From an uncultured Lachnospiraceae bacterium (GTDB lineage: Bacteria > Bacillota > Clostridia > Lachnospirales > Lachnospiraceae): a stretch of DNA of 64,000 bases. A program made the position numbers and the translations under genes. Below are positions 26,711 to 34,901 of this stretch, piece by piece. The DNA lies in NCBI GenBank assembly GCA_910579465.1, contig CAJTUB010000001.1, positions 372,001 to 436,000 of the forward strand. The letters run 5' to 3'. Each line of letters opens with the position of its first letter. Within the stretch, counting starts at the first letter, position 1. A model generated the notes under the pieces. The model saw nothing but the letters and a program-made list of their open reading frames with translations, ran no database searches and was not told the DNA's origin.

Positions 26711-27927
26711 TTCTCTAATTCTTGTATACTTATTAAATCTTTATATACATCACTTAGATTCTCCCCATAAATATGAAATGTATCTTCATATATACTCGGA
26801 TTATGTATATCTTCAATTAAAGAATCCAAAACTTCATTACCAGTTTTTTTTATATCAAAACCTACCCATCTCATTTCACTGACCATTTTGTCAATATTAG
26901 TTTGAGTAGGTTTTGTAAACGCCTTCCGAGCCTCTTCAAATTCAAATCCTATAAGATGGTATAAACCATCAGACACATTGTTACTTGAGATATAGTCGGT
27001 TATTGATTGACCAAAATCCTTATCGTTAAAATCATTTTTCCATTCTAAATATTGTTTTTTTGTCAATCTGTCTAAAGCATTCGATTGTCCATCAATAGCA
27101 TCAGTTATAGTATCGATAGTATTTTTTTCAGTGCCGAATTTTTCAATTAATTCATCCTGAATTCCCATTAAATCTACTCTTGCCTGCGTAACTTCTTCAA
27201 AAGAAGATGAGTTATCATTTATAGTAGAATGAAGTTCTTTAATTTTGTTTTTATAATCTTCAATAGAGTTCTTTTCTTGGACAAATTGATTGCCTAATGA
27301 TTGTGCTTTTTCTAAAAATCTATCGTTTGCTGTAATGATATTGTTAATACTTGATATCACTGTGGGAATAAAATAGGAAGCAGCTAAATTACCAATCGTT
27401 GCAAGTGCCTGTAGTGCTGCTTTGCTTGCTTTGGCAGATAATGTCTGGTCTTTGAGTGCTTTGTTGTGAGCGAGAGCAGAGGTACGGGCTGAATCATATG
27501 CCTTTTTTACATCAGACAAACTTGCTTTTTGAAGATCAGTATTTTGGACAAATTCTATTTGCCATTTTTCGCCGTCTGATAAATTTTTAAAATAATCTTG
27601 CCATTTTTTGCTTCCATCGGCAACCTTTTGATTAAATTTGACTAATTTAGTTAATCTTGAAGAAAAATAAGAATTATCTTGTTTTGGGAATAAAGCATCA
27701 ATATCAATTATTTGAGATTTTATTGATTCTTTACTTGGGTATAATCTTTTCCATATACTGTCTGAATTTTTGATTGAACCAACTAAATTATCCTTTGCCT
27801 GAAATGTTTTGTTTATATCGGTTATTCTTCCAATAATAGCAGTTCCAATATCATTAAGTGACTTCCCAAACATTCCCCATTTAGAACTTATTTTATCAAT
27901 ATTACTTTCAAATGTTTTGAATATCAT
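26395..27927 (-). pseudogene. Tape-measure cassette 2 fused to IS256 transposase tail
   Basis: A 510-codon frame made of two unrelated parts. About the first 405 residues are a tape-measure module homologous to cassette 1 (MIFKTF start, WQDYF, and the TSALAHNKALKDQTLSAKA block matching ASALAHNEAIKAQTFSAKA). From about residue 406 the sequence is IS256 transposase. The ATG has no ribosome site, and the frame is open for about 45 codons upstream of it, through the hairpins. It is a truncated spare cassette; a translated product would not be functional. Confidence 0.8.
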
Positions 27928-27940
27928 ACTATTAAATTTT

Positions 27941-28009
27941 GTAACTTGTGGAGAGTTACATAAAGCAGATTGTAGAAATCTGCTAATACAAGTTGTGAAG
28001 TCTTGTATT
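27941..28009. promoter_or_regulatory. Three hairpins with TGTGGAG-like loops, cassette 2
   Basis: GTAACT-TGTGGAG-AGTTAC (27941-27959), AGCAGATT-GTAGA-AATCTGCT (27964-27984), and AATACAAG-TTGTGAAGT-CTTGTATT (27985-28009). Position and number match cassette 1, but the stems have other sequences that still pair. The third stem overlaps the -35 box of zinc-ribbon gene 2. Confidence 0.75.
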
Positions 28010-28031
28010 TTGGTAAGTTTTGTGATAAAAT
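28003..28031 (+). promoter_or_regulatory. Promoter of zinc-ribbon gene 2
   Basis: TTGTAT (28003-28008) and TAAAAT (28026-28031) with a 17-bp spacer, matching the promoter of zinc-ribbon gene 1. Confidence 0.65.
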
Positions 28032-28067
28032 AAATGTTAAAATGGAATATGATTGGAGAACCACTTT

Positions 28068-28520
28068 ATGTTACACTACTGCAAAAAATGTGGAAGAATA
28101 ATTGAGATAGATGCTTATGACATAAGAAAAAATTTTAACTGTGACTGTTGTAATAGCACCGTTGAACTAATTCCTAACATTTTTTTGGATGAGGATTTAG
28201 AGTGCTGTTTTAAAGACAAAAATGCAGAACAACAATTCATTGACGAATGCGTTAAAACCTCACCAGAATTTGACCAATATCTCTTTGATCATAGAGATGA
28301 AATATTAGCAAAAAAATCTGCTGAGTTTAATGCTAAAATGGAACATGGTAAAGCAGTATTAGAAGAACAAGCACGAACACCCAAATGTCCTAGCTGTGGA
28401 AGTAGTAATATTTCCAAAATTGGAATAGTAGGTAGGGCAGTGTCCTTTAAATTAATTGGTTTTGCAAGTAGCAAGATTGGCAAAACGCATAAATGTAATA
28501 ACTGTGGAGCTATGTGGTAA
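28068..28520 (+). CDS. Zinc-ribbon protein 2, paired with tape-measure cassette 2
   Basis: A 150-residue paralogue of zinc-ribbon 1, starting MLHYCKKCGRI after TTGGAGAA. It keeps the N-terminal YCKKCG/CDCC ribbon, the SPEFDQYLFDHRDE linker and a C-terminal CPSC...CNNC ribbon, but its C-terminal text differs from the other two. A terminator at 28588 follows. Because its cassette is broken yet this frame is intact, the zinc-ribbon gene may be kept for a reason separate from tape-measure function. Confidence 0.78.
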   Translation: MLHYCKKCGRIIEIDAYDIRKNFNCDCCNSTVELIPNIFLDEDLECCFKDKNAEQQFIDECVKTSPEFDQYLFDHRDEILAKKSAEFNAKMEHGKAVLEEQARTPKCPSCGSSNISKIGIVGRAVSFKLIGFASSKIGKTHKCNNCGAMW

Positions 28521-28587
28521 ATGGATGCAGTTTACAAAAGAGGAGATGATTAACTCTAAAAATAATATGTGTATAATTTATATACAT

Positions 28588-28623
28588 AAAACGGCCTTAT
28601 AAGTTAAGTGTAAGGCTGTTTTC
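28588..28623 (+). terminator. Terminator after zinc-ribbon gene 2
   Basis: AAAACGGCCTTA pairs with TAAGGCTGTTTT across an 11-base loop, followed by T residues. Confidence 0.75.
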
Positions 28624-28871
28624 TATACATAAAATTTTTTAAAGGTGTTTCAATATTGATTACATAATTGTAAAGCTTTTTTTGTTTCATTTGGAACTAT
28701 TAATTGTTTTGAATATCATTTATAATGTGTCTTGTAATGGTGATACTTTGTTTTGCAGGATGTCAGTAGAAAAGGAAACCCAATTAATATGCTGCTCGAA
28801 ATCTGAAGTGGGAAAGGAGTCACCAAATAAAGGTTCTGCAATGGCTTTGCTGTATTGTACTTTCGCTTGCG

Positions 28872-29023
28872 TCATATACCTTGCCAAGAAGCGTACCAAT
28901 ATCCGTTAAGCATTGTTCTAAGGTAATTGTACCGTTTTGGAACTGTTCTATGCTTTCTTCAAGATCAGCCCTTAAGGCTTCCTGTTTTTTAAGGTCATTA
29001 TCGAATTCATCCCCGAGATGTAA
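28872..29023 (-). pseudogene. Second duplicate of tape-measure C-terminal segment, with cassette stubs
   Basis: 152 bp match 21287-21438 almost perfectly. The flanks hold only stubs: text resembling the region near 22760 (28800-28830), and the cassette start block AT-ATTCAAAACATTT on the minus strand near 29045-29060 and again near 28705-28720. The match stops at TAATTGTACCGTTT, which also occurs inside the copy, suggesting a deletion between short repeats. This is what remains of cassette 3. Confidence 0.85.
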
Positions 29024-29159
29024 TTGTACCGTTTAAACCTGATTGAAATGTTTTGAATATCGTACTATAATAGTAATGGAAATTAGCATTAGGCTTATGA
29101 TGAATTGGTTATTTATGTCAATGTGGAGTTAGTAAGAATATAAGTGGAGGTGCTATAAA

Positions 29160-29618
29160 ATGAAAATCTGTATAGAATGTGGAAGACAACTTTTTGACGA
29201 TGATGAATTCTGCGATAAATGTAATAGTAAAAATATAATACCCGAAAATGAATACAATAATATTGTGGAGGAAATAAAAAATTCAAATATTTTTAAGAGG
29301 AAAAAACTTTTACAGAAGCATGAGTACAAATGTATATATAATGTGTTGCGTCAGCCAGAAGTTTCTTATCCTAAACCTATAATTTTAAATAATACAAGCT
29401 ATGAGTCTGAAAAAGAATATTGGAAACGAATAAATCAACATACATTAAATAATGATATTTTGAATAAATCAAAAATTGAGTGCCCATATTGTCATTCGGA
29501 AGACACTAAAAAGATTACCACAACTTCTAAAGCTGTACATACAGCTTTATTTGGTATTTTTAGTATTAGTAGAAACAGTAAACAGTGGCATTGTAATAAG
29601 TGTAATTCAGATTTTTAA
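29160..29618 (+). CDS. Zinc-ribbon protein 3, next to vanished cassette 3
   Basis: A 152-residue paralogue starting MKICIECGRQL with GGAGG upstream. It has the N-terminal CxxCG and CDKC ribbon, a divergent middle, and a C-terminal CPYC...CNKC ribbon nearly identical to that of zinc-ribbon 1 (TTSKAVHTALFGIF). Its partner tape-measure module has been reduced to a stub. Function unknown. Confidence 0.75.
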   Translation: MKICIECGRQLFDDDEFCDKCNSKNIIPENEYNNIVEEIKNSNIFKRKKLLQKHEYKCIYNVLRQPEVSYPKPIILNNTSYESEKEYWKRINQHTLNNDILNKSKIECPYCHSEDTKKITTTSKAVHTALFGIFSISRNSKQWHCNKCNSDF

Positions 29619-29801
29619 ACAATAAAACTAACTATATTTTTTTGTGACTTTTAAGTATAATTTTTGTATACAAATTTTTCTTATAATTTTCTGCGCACAA
29701 ATTATATTTCAACAAAAGGTTTGCTTTTAAGGCTATTCGTTTTAAGGAAACTTTTGTTGGTTTATCATTTAATTAGGAAAGCAATAGCTTGCAGTATTTG
29801 T

Positions 29802-29840
29802 GGAAAAGGAACAGGAAGCAATTATCCTGTTCTTTTTCCT
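29802..29840 (-). terminator. Hairpin downstream of the DUF262 gene
   Basis: GGAAAAGGAACAGG pairs with CCTGTTCTTTTTCC (one wobble) across a short loop, 35 bp beyond the stop of the DUF262 gene's second frame. It likely ends that transcript, although the T-run is poor. Confidence 0.6.
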
Positions 29841-29874
29841 GTATACATAATACCTATTCCTGTTATACTAACCC

Positions 29875-30872
29875 CTATCTTATTGATTTTACGGCATTTT
29901 CAAAATACTGGAATCTTCCTGTGACAGAAGCGGAACCGCTTGTTCCTGACTTACAGTACTGCAGATATTCGTCATTTGTATTATAGGCAGCCAGAAATTC
30001 CTTTACCCAGGTAATATAGTCTGTGGCGGATTTCTTACAGCTTATCACGGAATACATTCCCCATAGTATCATAGGGATGCTTAACGATTTTATTTTTGTT
30101 TCTCTGAGTTCTTCATTTAACTTATCCAATGCCTGTTTTACGATTGTAATCTTATCATAAGGGATATCTTTTTGATAAGACAGGATAAAGCTGTTCAGAC
30201 TGTTGCTTTTAAAGCAGGTGTAATTGTGTTCCTATCTGTTTCGATTAGCATTAATGTTTCTATAACGATATCTTTATCCAGGTCCTTTTTCCTCTGTGCT
30301 TCGGTGAGTACATGCTCAAAGAACGGATGTGTGATTAAGTCATAAATCAGTTCGCTCATTTCATCTGTTTCAATCACGGTACGGGACTGGGAATTGTTCA
30401 GACATTTACCGTTGTTCTGGCGTCTGAACAGTTCACGCACTTCCTTTTCTGTATAATCAGAGATTTCATAGAATTGCAGTTCCGAAGAGAGAAGCAGCTC
30501 CTGAAGCTCTTTGTCGAGCTTTTTGAATTTTCTTCCGGCGATTTCAAATTCTTTTTCGACAGTGCCATGCTCTGTATGAACGATAATCGTAATGGGGTCA
30601 AGCTCTTTGGATAATGAAAATTCATTATCTAAATAGTCCCGTATCGTAGAAATCCGCTGAATACCGTCAATAATGGAAAGCTGGTTATTTTCTTTAATGG
30701 TATAAATTACGTTGACAGGATAGTTTCTTAAAAGAGAATCAATCAGCAATGCTTTTGCCTTCCTGTTCCATTGCCCCTCTCGCCTTTGCAGCTTGTGGTA
30801 CAGTGAAATACCGTTATTCCTTATCTGGGTGTTTACCCATTGAAGGGTTCTTGTTTTGCAATTAATCTGCAT
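29875..30872 (-). CDS. DUF262-domain protein, interrupted by a -1 frameshift
   Basis: The first frame (30872 to a TGA at 30195) encodes 225 residues with the DUF262 motifs LQRREGQWN and IDGIQRIST. DUF262 is a ParB/sulfiredoxin-like fold found in DNA-cutting and phage-defence proteins (GmrSD type). The continuation of the domain lies in the -1 frame down to a TAG at 29875. The switch point is T-TTA-AAA at 30207-30213, a classic slippery heptamer; slippage would give 332 residues, like the DUF262 half of the 41464 gene. It may be programmed frameshifting or a plain mutation. GGAGG precedes the start. Confidence 0.72.
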
Positions 30873-30911
30873 AATACAGCCTCCTGGAATTTAGTCGTTC
30901 TGATTAAATTC

Positions 30912-30940
30912 AGACTACCATATTATGTAAAGTATGTCAA
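30912..30940 (-). promoter_or_regulatory. Promoter of the DUF262 gene
   Basis: Minus-strand TTGACA (30935-30940) and TAGTCT (30912-30917) with a 17-bp spacer, about 40 bp before the start. The gene is therefore expressed separately from the tail operon. Confidence 0.7.
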
Positions 30941-31003
30941 GTTTTAGCGAAAAATGTCGCAATATGTAAATAAGTGATGAATTGTAATAGAAATGATTTA
31001 AAA

Positions 31004-31318
31004 CTCCGTTTTAGTTCCACAGCTTCCGGCTAGGAGTAATCCTTGCTGATTTTAAGGTATCAGTAACACCCAGTACCGAGCGCATATTATAAAAGCAGCG
31101 TTGCATCTGGCTTTTACTCAGGGTTGTCGCTACAGTGAGGGCTTGACTGCGGGAGTCCTGTCCCTGCTGACCCATGGAGCTCACACATTGTCACTATAGC
31201 CTGTTTTGTTGCCAAAACAGGAGAGTAGTGTGAGGTTTACCATTTTCCCAGCATATTGCCTGTTCATTTAGGCTTATGTATCTCATAAGCTGTATGCCCT
31301 AAACTACTGTATCCAGTA
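31004..31318 (-). ncRNA. HEARO / IscB omega-RNA-like structured RNA, no IscB gene
   Basis: A roughly 315-nt region with dense structure on the minus strand: GCTTATG/CATAAGC inside TTTAGG/CCTAAA, the perfect hairpin CCTGTTTTG-GCAA-CAAAACAGG, GGTACTGGGTGTTACTGATACC, and a 3' block (TACTCCTAGCCGG...AAAACGGAGTTTT). The order and wording resemble HEARO RNAs, the guide scaffolds of IscB nucleases. No HNH/RuvC reading frame lies beside it, so it would be an orphan. It starts right after the truncated tape-measure frame, where IscB guides lie. Identification is from memory of the family; boundaries are approximate. Confidence 0.7.
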
Positions 31319-31321
31319 GAA

Positions 31322-32596
31322 CTAACATACTGTCGGTAAATTCAAAACAATTTTAGGTCCAGACATTTTAGGACTGCCGACATTTTTGAAGCCTGCAAAT
31401 AGTCCTGCACCAAGTCCGATGCTTGCGAGAGGGCCAAGCGCATCTGTTATCTTGTTGATAACAGAAAGCAGGCTGTTTAATCCGTTGAGGATGGTTGTAA
31501 CTCCTTCGGAGCGTACAATATTTTCAATCGTGTCTTTCCATGTGTTTTCGAGGCGGTTCAGCGAACCCTCCCAGGAGACTGCGGTTTTCTCTGCGTCAAG
31601 AGCCATTGAGCCAGTTCCGTTTGCGTATTGCGTCAGCATGGCTTCATAGGTGCTCCATTGGCGCAGTAATGCGTCTAACTGGGTCGCTCCGGATTGGCTG
31701 CCGATGGAGCTGAGCAGTTCCGTTTTGCGGCTGTCGGAGTCGCCCAGCTTATTGTATTCCACAGATAAGTCCCTTAATACTTCCATAGGATTCCGGAGGG
31801 ATAATACGCCGTTTTTGGTTTCCTTCAGCCGGACGTTAAGCGCCTTACAGGCATTTTCATAGCGGGCAAGTCCTTCGGCATCGATTCCCTTTGCTTCATC
31901 AGCTACCTGCCGGAGATAAAGCAGGATCTCCTGAAAGGCTCTTGCGGTCTCTGAACTGCCCTGGTGTGTTGTCGCAAGCATTGTGCCAAGGGCGGCAGCC
32001 GCTTCCCCGATGCCGACACCGGAGGAGGAAGCAGTCGAGCTGATAAGCGCCATGCTTTCGGACAGCTCCGTCATATTGACAGTATTATGATTCGTAATGA
32101 AGTTCATGCCATCCAAAGCCTTCGTCAGCCCTGTAATGGAGCCGTTCATCTGATAGGCGTTATCCATTGCTGAAATCAGCTGCTTGGAGAGCTGCGCCGT
32201 TATATCGCCTGCAGTCTGTGCTGCCAGGGATAATTCGGCAATTTTTTCCGGATTTTTATAACCGGCAAGAGAAGCATCCTTTACGTCAGACAGATAATCG
32301 GTTGCTTTTTTCCCGTATTTGCTCGCAATCTCAAAGGAATCATTCCTTAGCCTGGCGGAATCGGATTTAGACAAACGGCTGCCAGACTTATTGATTTCTG
32401 CTAAAAGGGTGTCAATTTCCTTTAATTCGGAAATTGCAGCTTTTGTCTTGGAGATTAAAAGCGTAACGGCAGAGTTTACAGAAAACATCTGGCTAAAGCT
32501 TTTGGCAGCCTGCGACATCTGGGTTTTAAACGAATCGGAAAGCTTCTGCATCAGGGTTTCAGCTTCTTTTAATTTTTTTTCATCATTGTTAGGCAA
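31322..32596 (-). CDS. Tape-measure protein, TP901-type N-terminal part
   Basis: A 424-residue protein starting with TTG. Residues 40-330 are the TP901 tape-measure core: coiled N-terminus, LLAEINKSGSRLSKSD, GITGLTKALDG-like text, SSTASSSGVGIGEAAAALGTM, and SIGSQSGATQLDALL. A hydrophobic GLGAGLFAG segment lies near 395. Complete tape measures of this kind are much longer; this one stops just where the omega-RNA-like element begins, and the C-terminal portion lies about 6 kb downstream. It is either truncated by the insertion or meant to be joined to a cassette by recombination. Confidence 0.85.
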   Translation of the reverse strand: MPNNDEKKLKEAETLMQKLSDSFKTQMSQAAKSFSQMFSVNSAVTLLISKTKAAISELKEIDTLLAEINKSGSRLSKSDSARLRNDSFEIASKYGKKATDYLSDVKDASLAGYKNPEKIAELSLAAQTAGDITAQLSKQLISAMDNAYQMNGSITGLTKALDGMNFITNHNTVNMTELSESMALISSTASSSGVGIGEAAAALGTMLATTHQGSSETARAFQEILLYLRQVADEAKGIDAEGLARYENACKALNVRLKETKNGVLSLRNPMEVLRDLSVEYNKLGDSDSRKTELLSSIGSQSGATQLDALLRQWSTYEAMLTQYANGTGSMALDAEKTAVSWEGSLNRLENTWKDTIENIVRSEGVTTILNGLNSLLSVINKITDALGPLASIGLGAGLFAGFKNVGSPKMSGPKIVLNLPTVC

Positions 32597-32652
32597 ATTG
32601 TCACCAACCTTTCATGTTTTTACAAGAACAGAGAGTACGCGCTGCGTATGGG

Positions 32653-32835
32653 CTATGCGTCCGTTTCCTGGCTTGCATTCTGAATCGCTTCGGATAAAAG
32701 GTTTATAAGCTTCTTTTCGGTTTCCTCCGGATTTTTCAGTATATCCATAAGCTGTTTATCGGCAAACTTCCAGATTGCCAGCTTCCATTTGATTTCCTTC
32801 TGCTTTAATAATATCCATCGAATTAGTGTAATCAT
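32653..32835 (-). CDS. Small protein before the tape measure
   Basis: A 60-residue protein (starting MITLIRWILLKQK) with a basic amphipathic N-terminus and helical C-terminus. It lies between the membrane-anchored 174-residue protein and the tape measure, where small chaperone-like frames are common. No family recognised; start uncertain. Confidence 0.55.
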   Translation of the reverse strand: MITLIRWILLKQKEIKWKLAIWKFADKQLMDILKNPEETEKKLINLLSEAIQNASQETDA

Positions 32836-32874
32836 CGTTTTTTGTCCTTTCTGTATATAATATTGCTGATTTCT

Positions 32875-33399
32875 CTATTCGGTTTCCTTTAATTCCCTCA
32901 TAACGGGTTCCACAATTGAGTGGATATAGCCGTCCCCGCCACGTTTCTCATAATCGTCAAATAAGTCCCAGAACGCATCCTTTTCTAAGGTAGACCATGT
33001 TCCGGTGTCCTTGTATTTGTTATAGTAGCGGATCAGGCTGCCTTTAAGTTCCTTTAATTTTGTATCGTTATCCTTTTCCTGCATATCATTTAGCATTTTG
33101 ACAATGCGGTTCACGGTTTCGGTCAAAGAGGAAATGTCCAGCTTTAACATTTCATCGTGTTGAATCGATTGCTTTACGGATTCCTCGTGCCGCTCCTGTA
33201 GCCGGGACAGCCCTTCGGACGTTTTTATAAGCAGGGAGTGTTCCTTCCGTTTCTGCCTCAGCCATTTCGTTTCAAGGCCGAGCTTACTGCAGAGCCATTC
33301 GGAGAGCGACACGATTGCCTTTATGCCAATCAGAATGATAAATACAGAAATGAATACCGCTACAAAATCAATTTTTGTTAGTTCTATAATTTCATTCAT
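32875..33399 (-). CDS. Membrane-anchored coiled-coil phage protein
   Basis: A 174-residue protein with one N-terminal hydrophobic helix (FVAVFISVFIILIGIKAIV), a coiled coil (about 65-110), and a conserved end (DAFWDLFDDYEKRGGDGYIHSIVEPVM). The ending is common in small Firmicute phage proteins near tail or holin genes. It may be a spanin-like or membrane-docking component; function is not known. Confidence 0.72.
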   Translation of the reverse strand: MNEIIELTKIDFVAVFISVFIILIGIKAIVSLSEWLCSKLGLETKWLRQKRKEHSLLIKTSEGLSRLQERHEESVKQSIQHDEMLKLDISSLTETVNRIVKMLNDMQEKDNDTKLKELKGSLIRYYNKYKDTGTWSTLEKDAFWDLFDDYEKRGGDGYIHSIVEPVMRELKETE

Positions 33400-33435
33400 C
33401 TTAGGTAAGTATGCCTTTCTGTTTTGTCACATAGT

Positions 33436-34575
33436 TTAAATTGCAAAGTATCTTAAATTGTAAACGCATTGTTTTAAGGTATTACATACATAGTCTAATT
33501 CTGTCTTCGTTTCCTGCCCGCCAAAGCTCATCCTGATACAGCTGTGAATATCCTCTTGTTTCATGCCGATAGCGGACAGGGCAGGAGAGGCAGATAAGCT
33601 GTTATGATTGCAGGCGGAGCCTGTGCTGACCTGGATGCCCTTTCTGTCCAGAAAAAGCATCAGGGCTTCCCCTTCGATGCCTTTGAAGCACAGATACAGA
33701 TTATGTGGCAGCCGGCGGCCTGACTCAATCGGTGCGCCGACCAGATAGCTGTCAGGAATATGCGTCATAATATAGCCGTAGACATAATCCCTGCTTGCGG
33801 AAAAGATAGAAGAGTAGTCATACTCCTTTACCGCTTTGCCCAAGGAAGCGATGCCTAAGACGTTTTCTGTACCGGCCAGGATGCCGTTTTGCTGGCTGCC
33901 GTATATGAGAGGCTTCAGCTTTATATGCTTTCCCTTCCACAATACACCGACACCCTTCAGGGCATGAAGCTTATGCGCGCTGAAAACCAGAATATCTACA
34001 TAGCTTTGCCACCGCTTCATATTCACCTGACAGGAGGGAAGATAGCCGGTAGCATCGACGACCAGGAGGCCGTTATGCTTATGTACAATAGAGGCAATTC
34101 CAATGACGTCGTTTATCGTCCCGATTTCTGAATTGCCGGCTTCGATGCAGACCAGGGGCTTCCTATCCCTGTGCCGTCTGAGCAGGGCGTCCAGATACAG
34201 GGAATCCAGCTCGCCGAAGGAGTTTACCTTCAACGGGGTGTGCGACAGGCATGATTCGCATGCACTTTGCATGGATTTGTGTGCGGTTGGCGAATAGAAT
34301 ACCTCGTATTGGTTTTCTTCTGGGTTTTCAGACGTCACTCCCTTGATAGCAAGGGTATTTCCGGCAGACCCGGAAGGAACGAAGTAAATGTCATTTGAAT
34401 CGGCATGGAGGAAGGTTGCAACGGATTGCTTTGCTTCTTCTATCAGCCGCTTTACAGGCTCCCCGACCGAATGCGGGGAGGACGGGTTCCCTCACAAATC
34501 CAGGACGGATACCAGATATTCCTTCATGGAAGCAGATAACCCTGTAGTGGCAGCATGGTCTAAATAAACATTCAT
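33436..34575 (-). CDS. Cysteine desulfurase (NifS/IscS-like) with one in-frame TGA
   Basis: The full frame is 379 codons from an ATG at 34575 with GGAG upstream. It starts with YLDHAATT, typical of class V aminotransferases. Codon 28 is TGA (34492-34494), directly before GNPSS, where relatives have Phe, Tyr or Trp. After it the frame is intact: NSEIGT, DATG, the PLP lysine K202 in SAHKLH, AGTEN, and the catalytic Cys322 in STGSACN. A restart at 34338 would give 300 residues. These enzymes take sulfur from cysteine. Its place inside a tail operon is unusual. A single Trp-to-stop mutation is the simplest reading. Confidence 0.82.
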
Positions 34576-34590
34576 TTTTAACATCTCCAT

Positions 34591-34788
34591 TTAAGCGTTG
34601 TATTTCGGGCTGGAATACATTTCTGCCAGTGCAGACCACAATTCCTTTGTCTTTTTATATTTCCAGACAGAGATACCATATTCGTTTTTGGATACCCATT
34701 CATACCGGATGCCTTTCTTCTTTAAAAACAGGTATTCGTCCAAAAAGGAGCAGTTGTATTCCTTATCCCATAGGTTTTTATTTTCCAT
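34591..34788 (-). CDS. Small conserved phage protein
   Basis: A 65-residue protein (starting MENKNLWDKEYNC) with the text LFLKKKGIRYEWV...VWKYKKTKELWSALAEMY. This wording recurs in small Firmicute prophage proteins (DUF5659-like). It lies just before the cysteine desulfurase. The ribosome site is weak. Function unknown. Confidence 0.7.
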   Translation of the reverse strand: MENKNLWDKEYNCSFLDEYLFLKKKGIRYEWVSKNEYGISVWKYKKTKELWSALAEMYSSPKYNA

Positions 34789-34809
34789 ATCTAAAATCAG
34801 CCGTAAAAA

Positions 34810-34870
34810 AAATGGGATATATTGAAATTCGTTCCATTCGCAGATTGAAAGAATTTCATATATCCCATTT
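34810..34870 (-). terminator. Long inverted repeat before the 65-residue gene
   Basis: AAATGGGATATA...GAAATTC pairs with GAATTTCATATATCCCATTT across 20 bases. It lies between two tail genes and could act as an internal terminator or processing site. Confidence 0.55.
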
Positions 34871-34901
34871 CTCTAATCAATCGGCTCTCTTTCTCTATTC
34901 T

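Noticed and set aside
31004..31318. Group II intron or TnpB-type RNA
   Set aside because: There is no reverse transcriptase or TnpB frame and no domain V hairpin. The structure fits HEARO better, with the guide side at the 5' end.
25384..31345. Exact shufflon-like crossover at the shared AGTATG of TP901 end and cassette starts
   Set aside because: Joining at AGTATG puts the cassette out of frame and gives an immediate TGA. No recombinase gene is in the window. Cassette exchange is still possible by homology, but this junction is not supported.
34492..34494. Selenocysteine at the TGA of the cysteine desulfurase
   Set aside because: The position is not catalytic, relatives have an aromatic residue there, and no convincing SECIS hairpin follows at once. 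A Trp-to-stop mutation is simpler.
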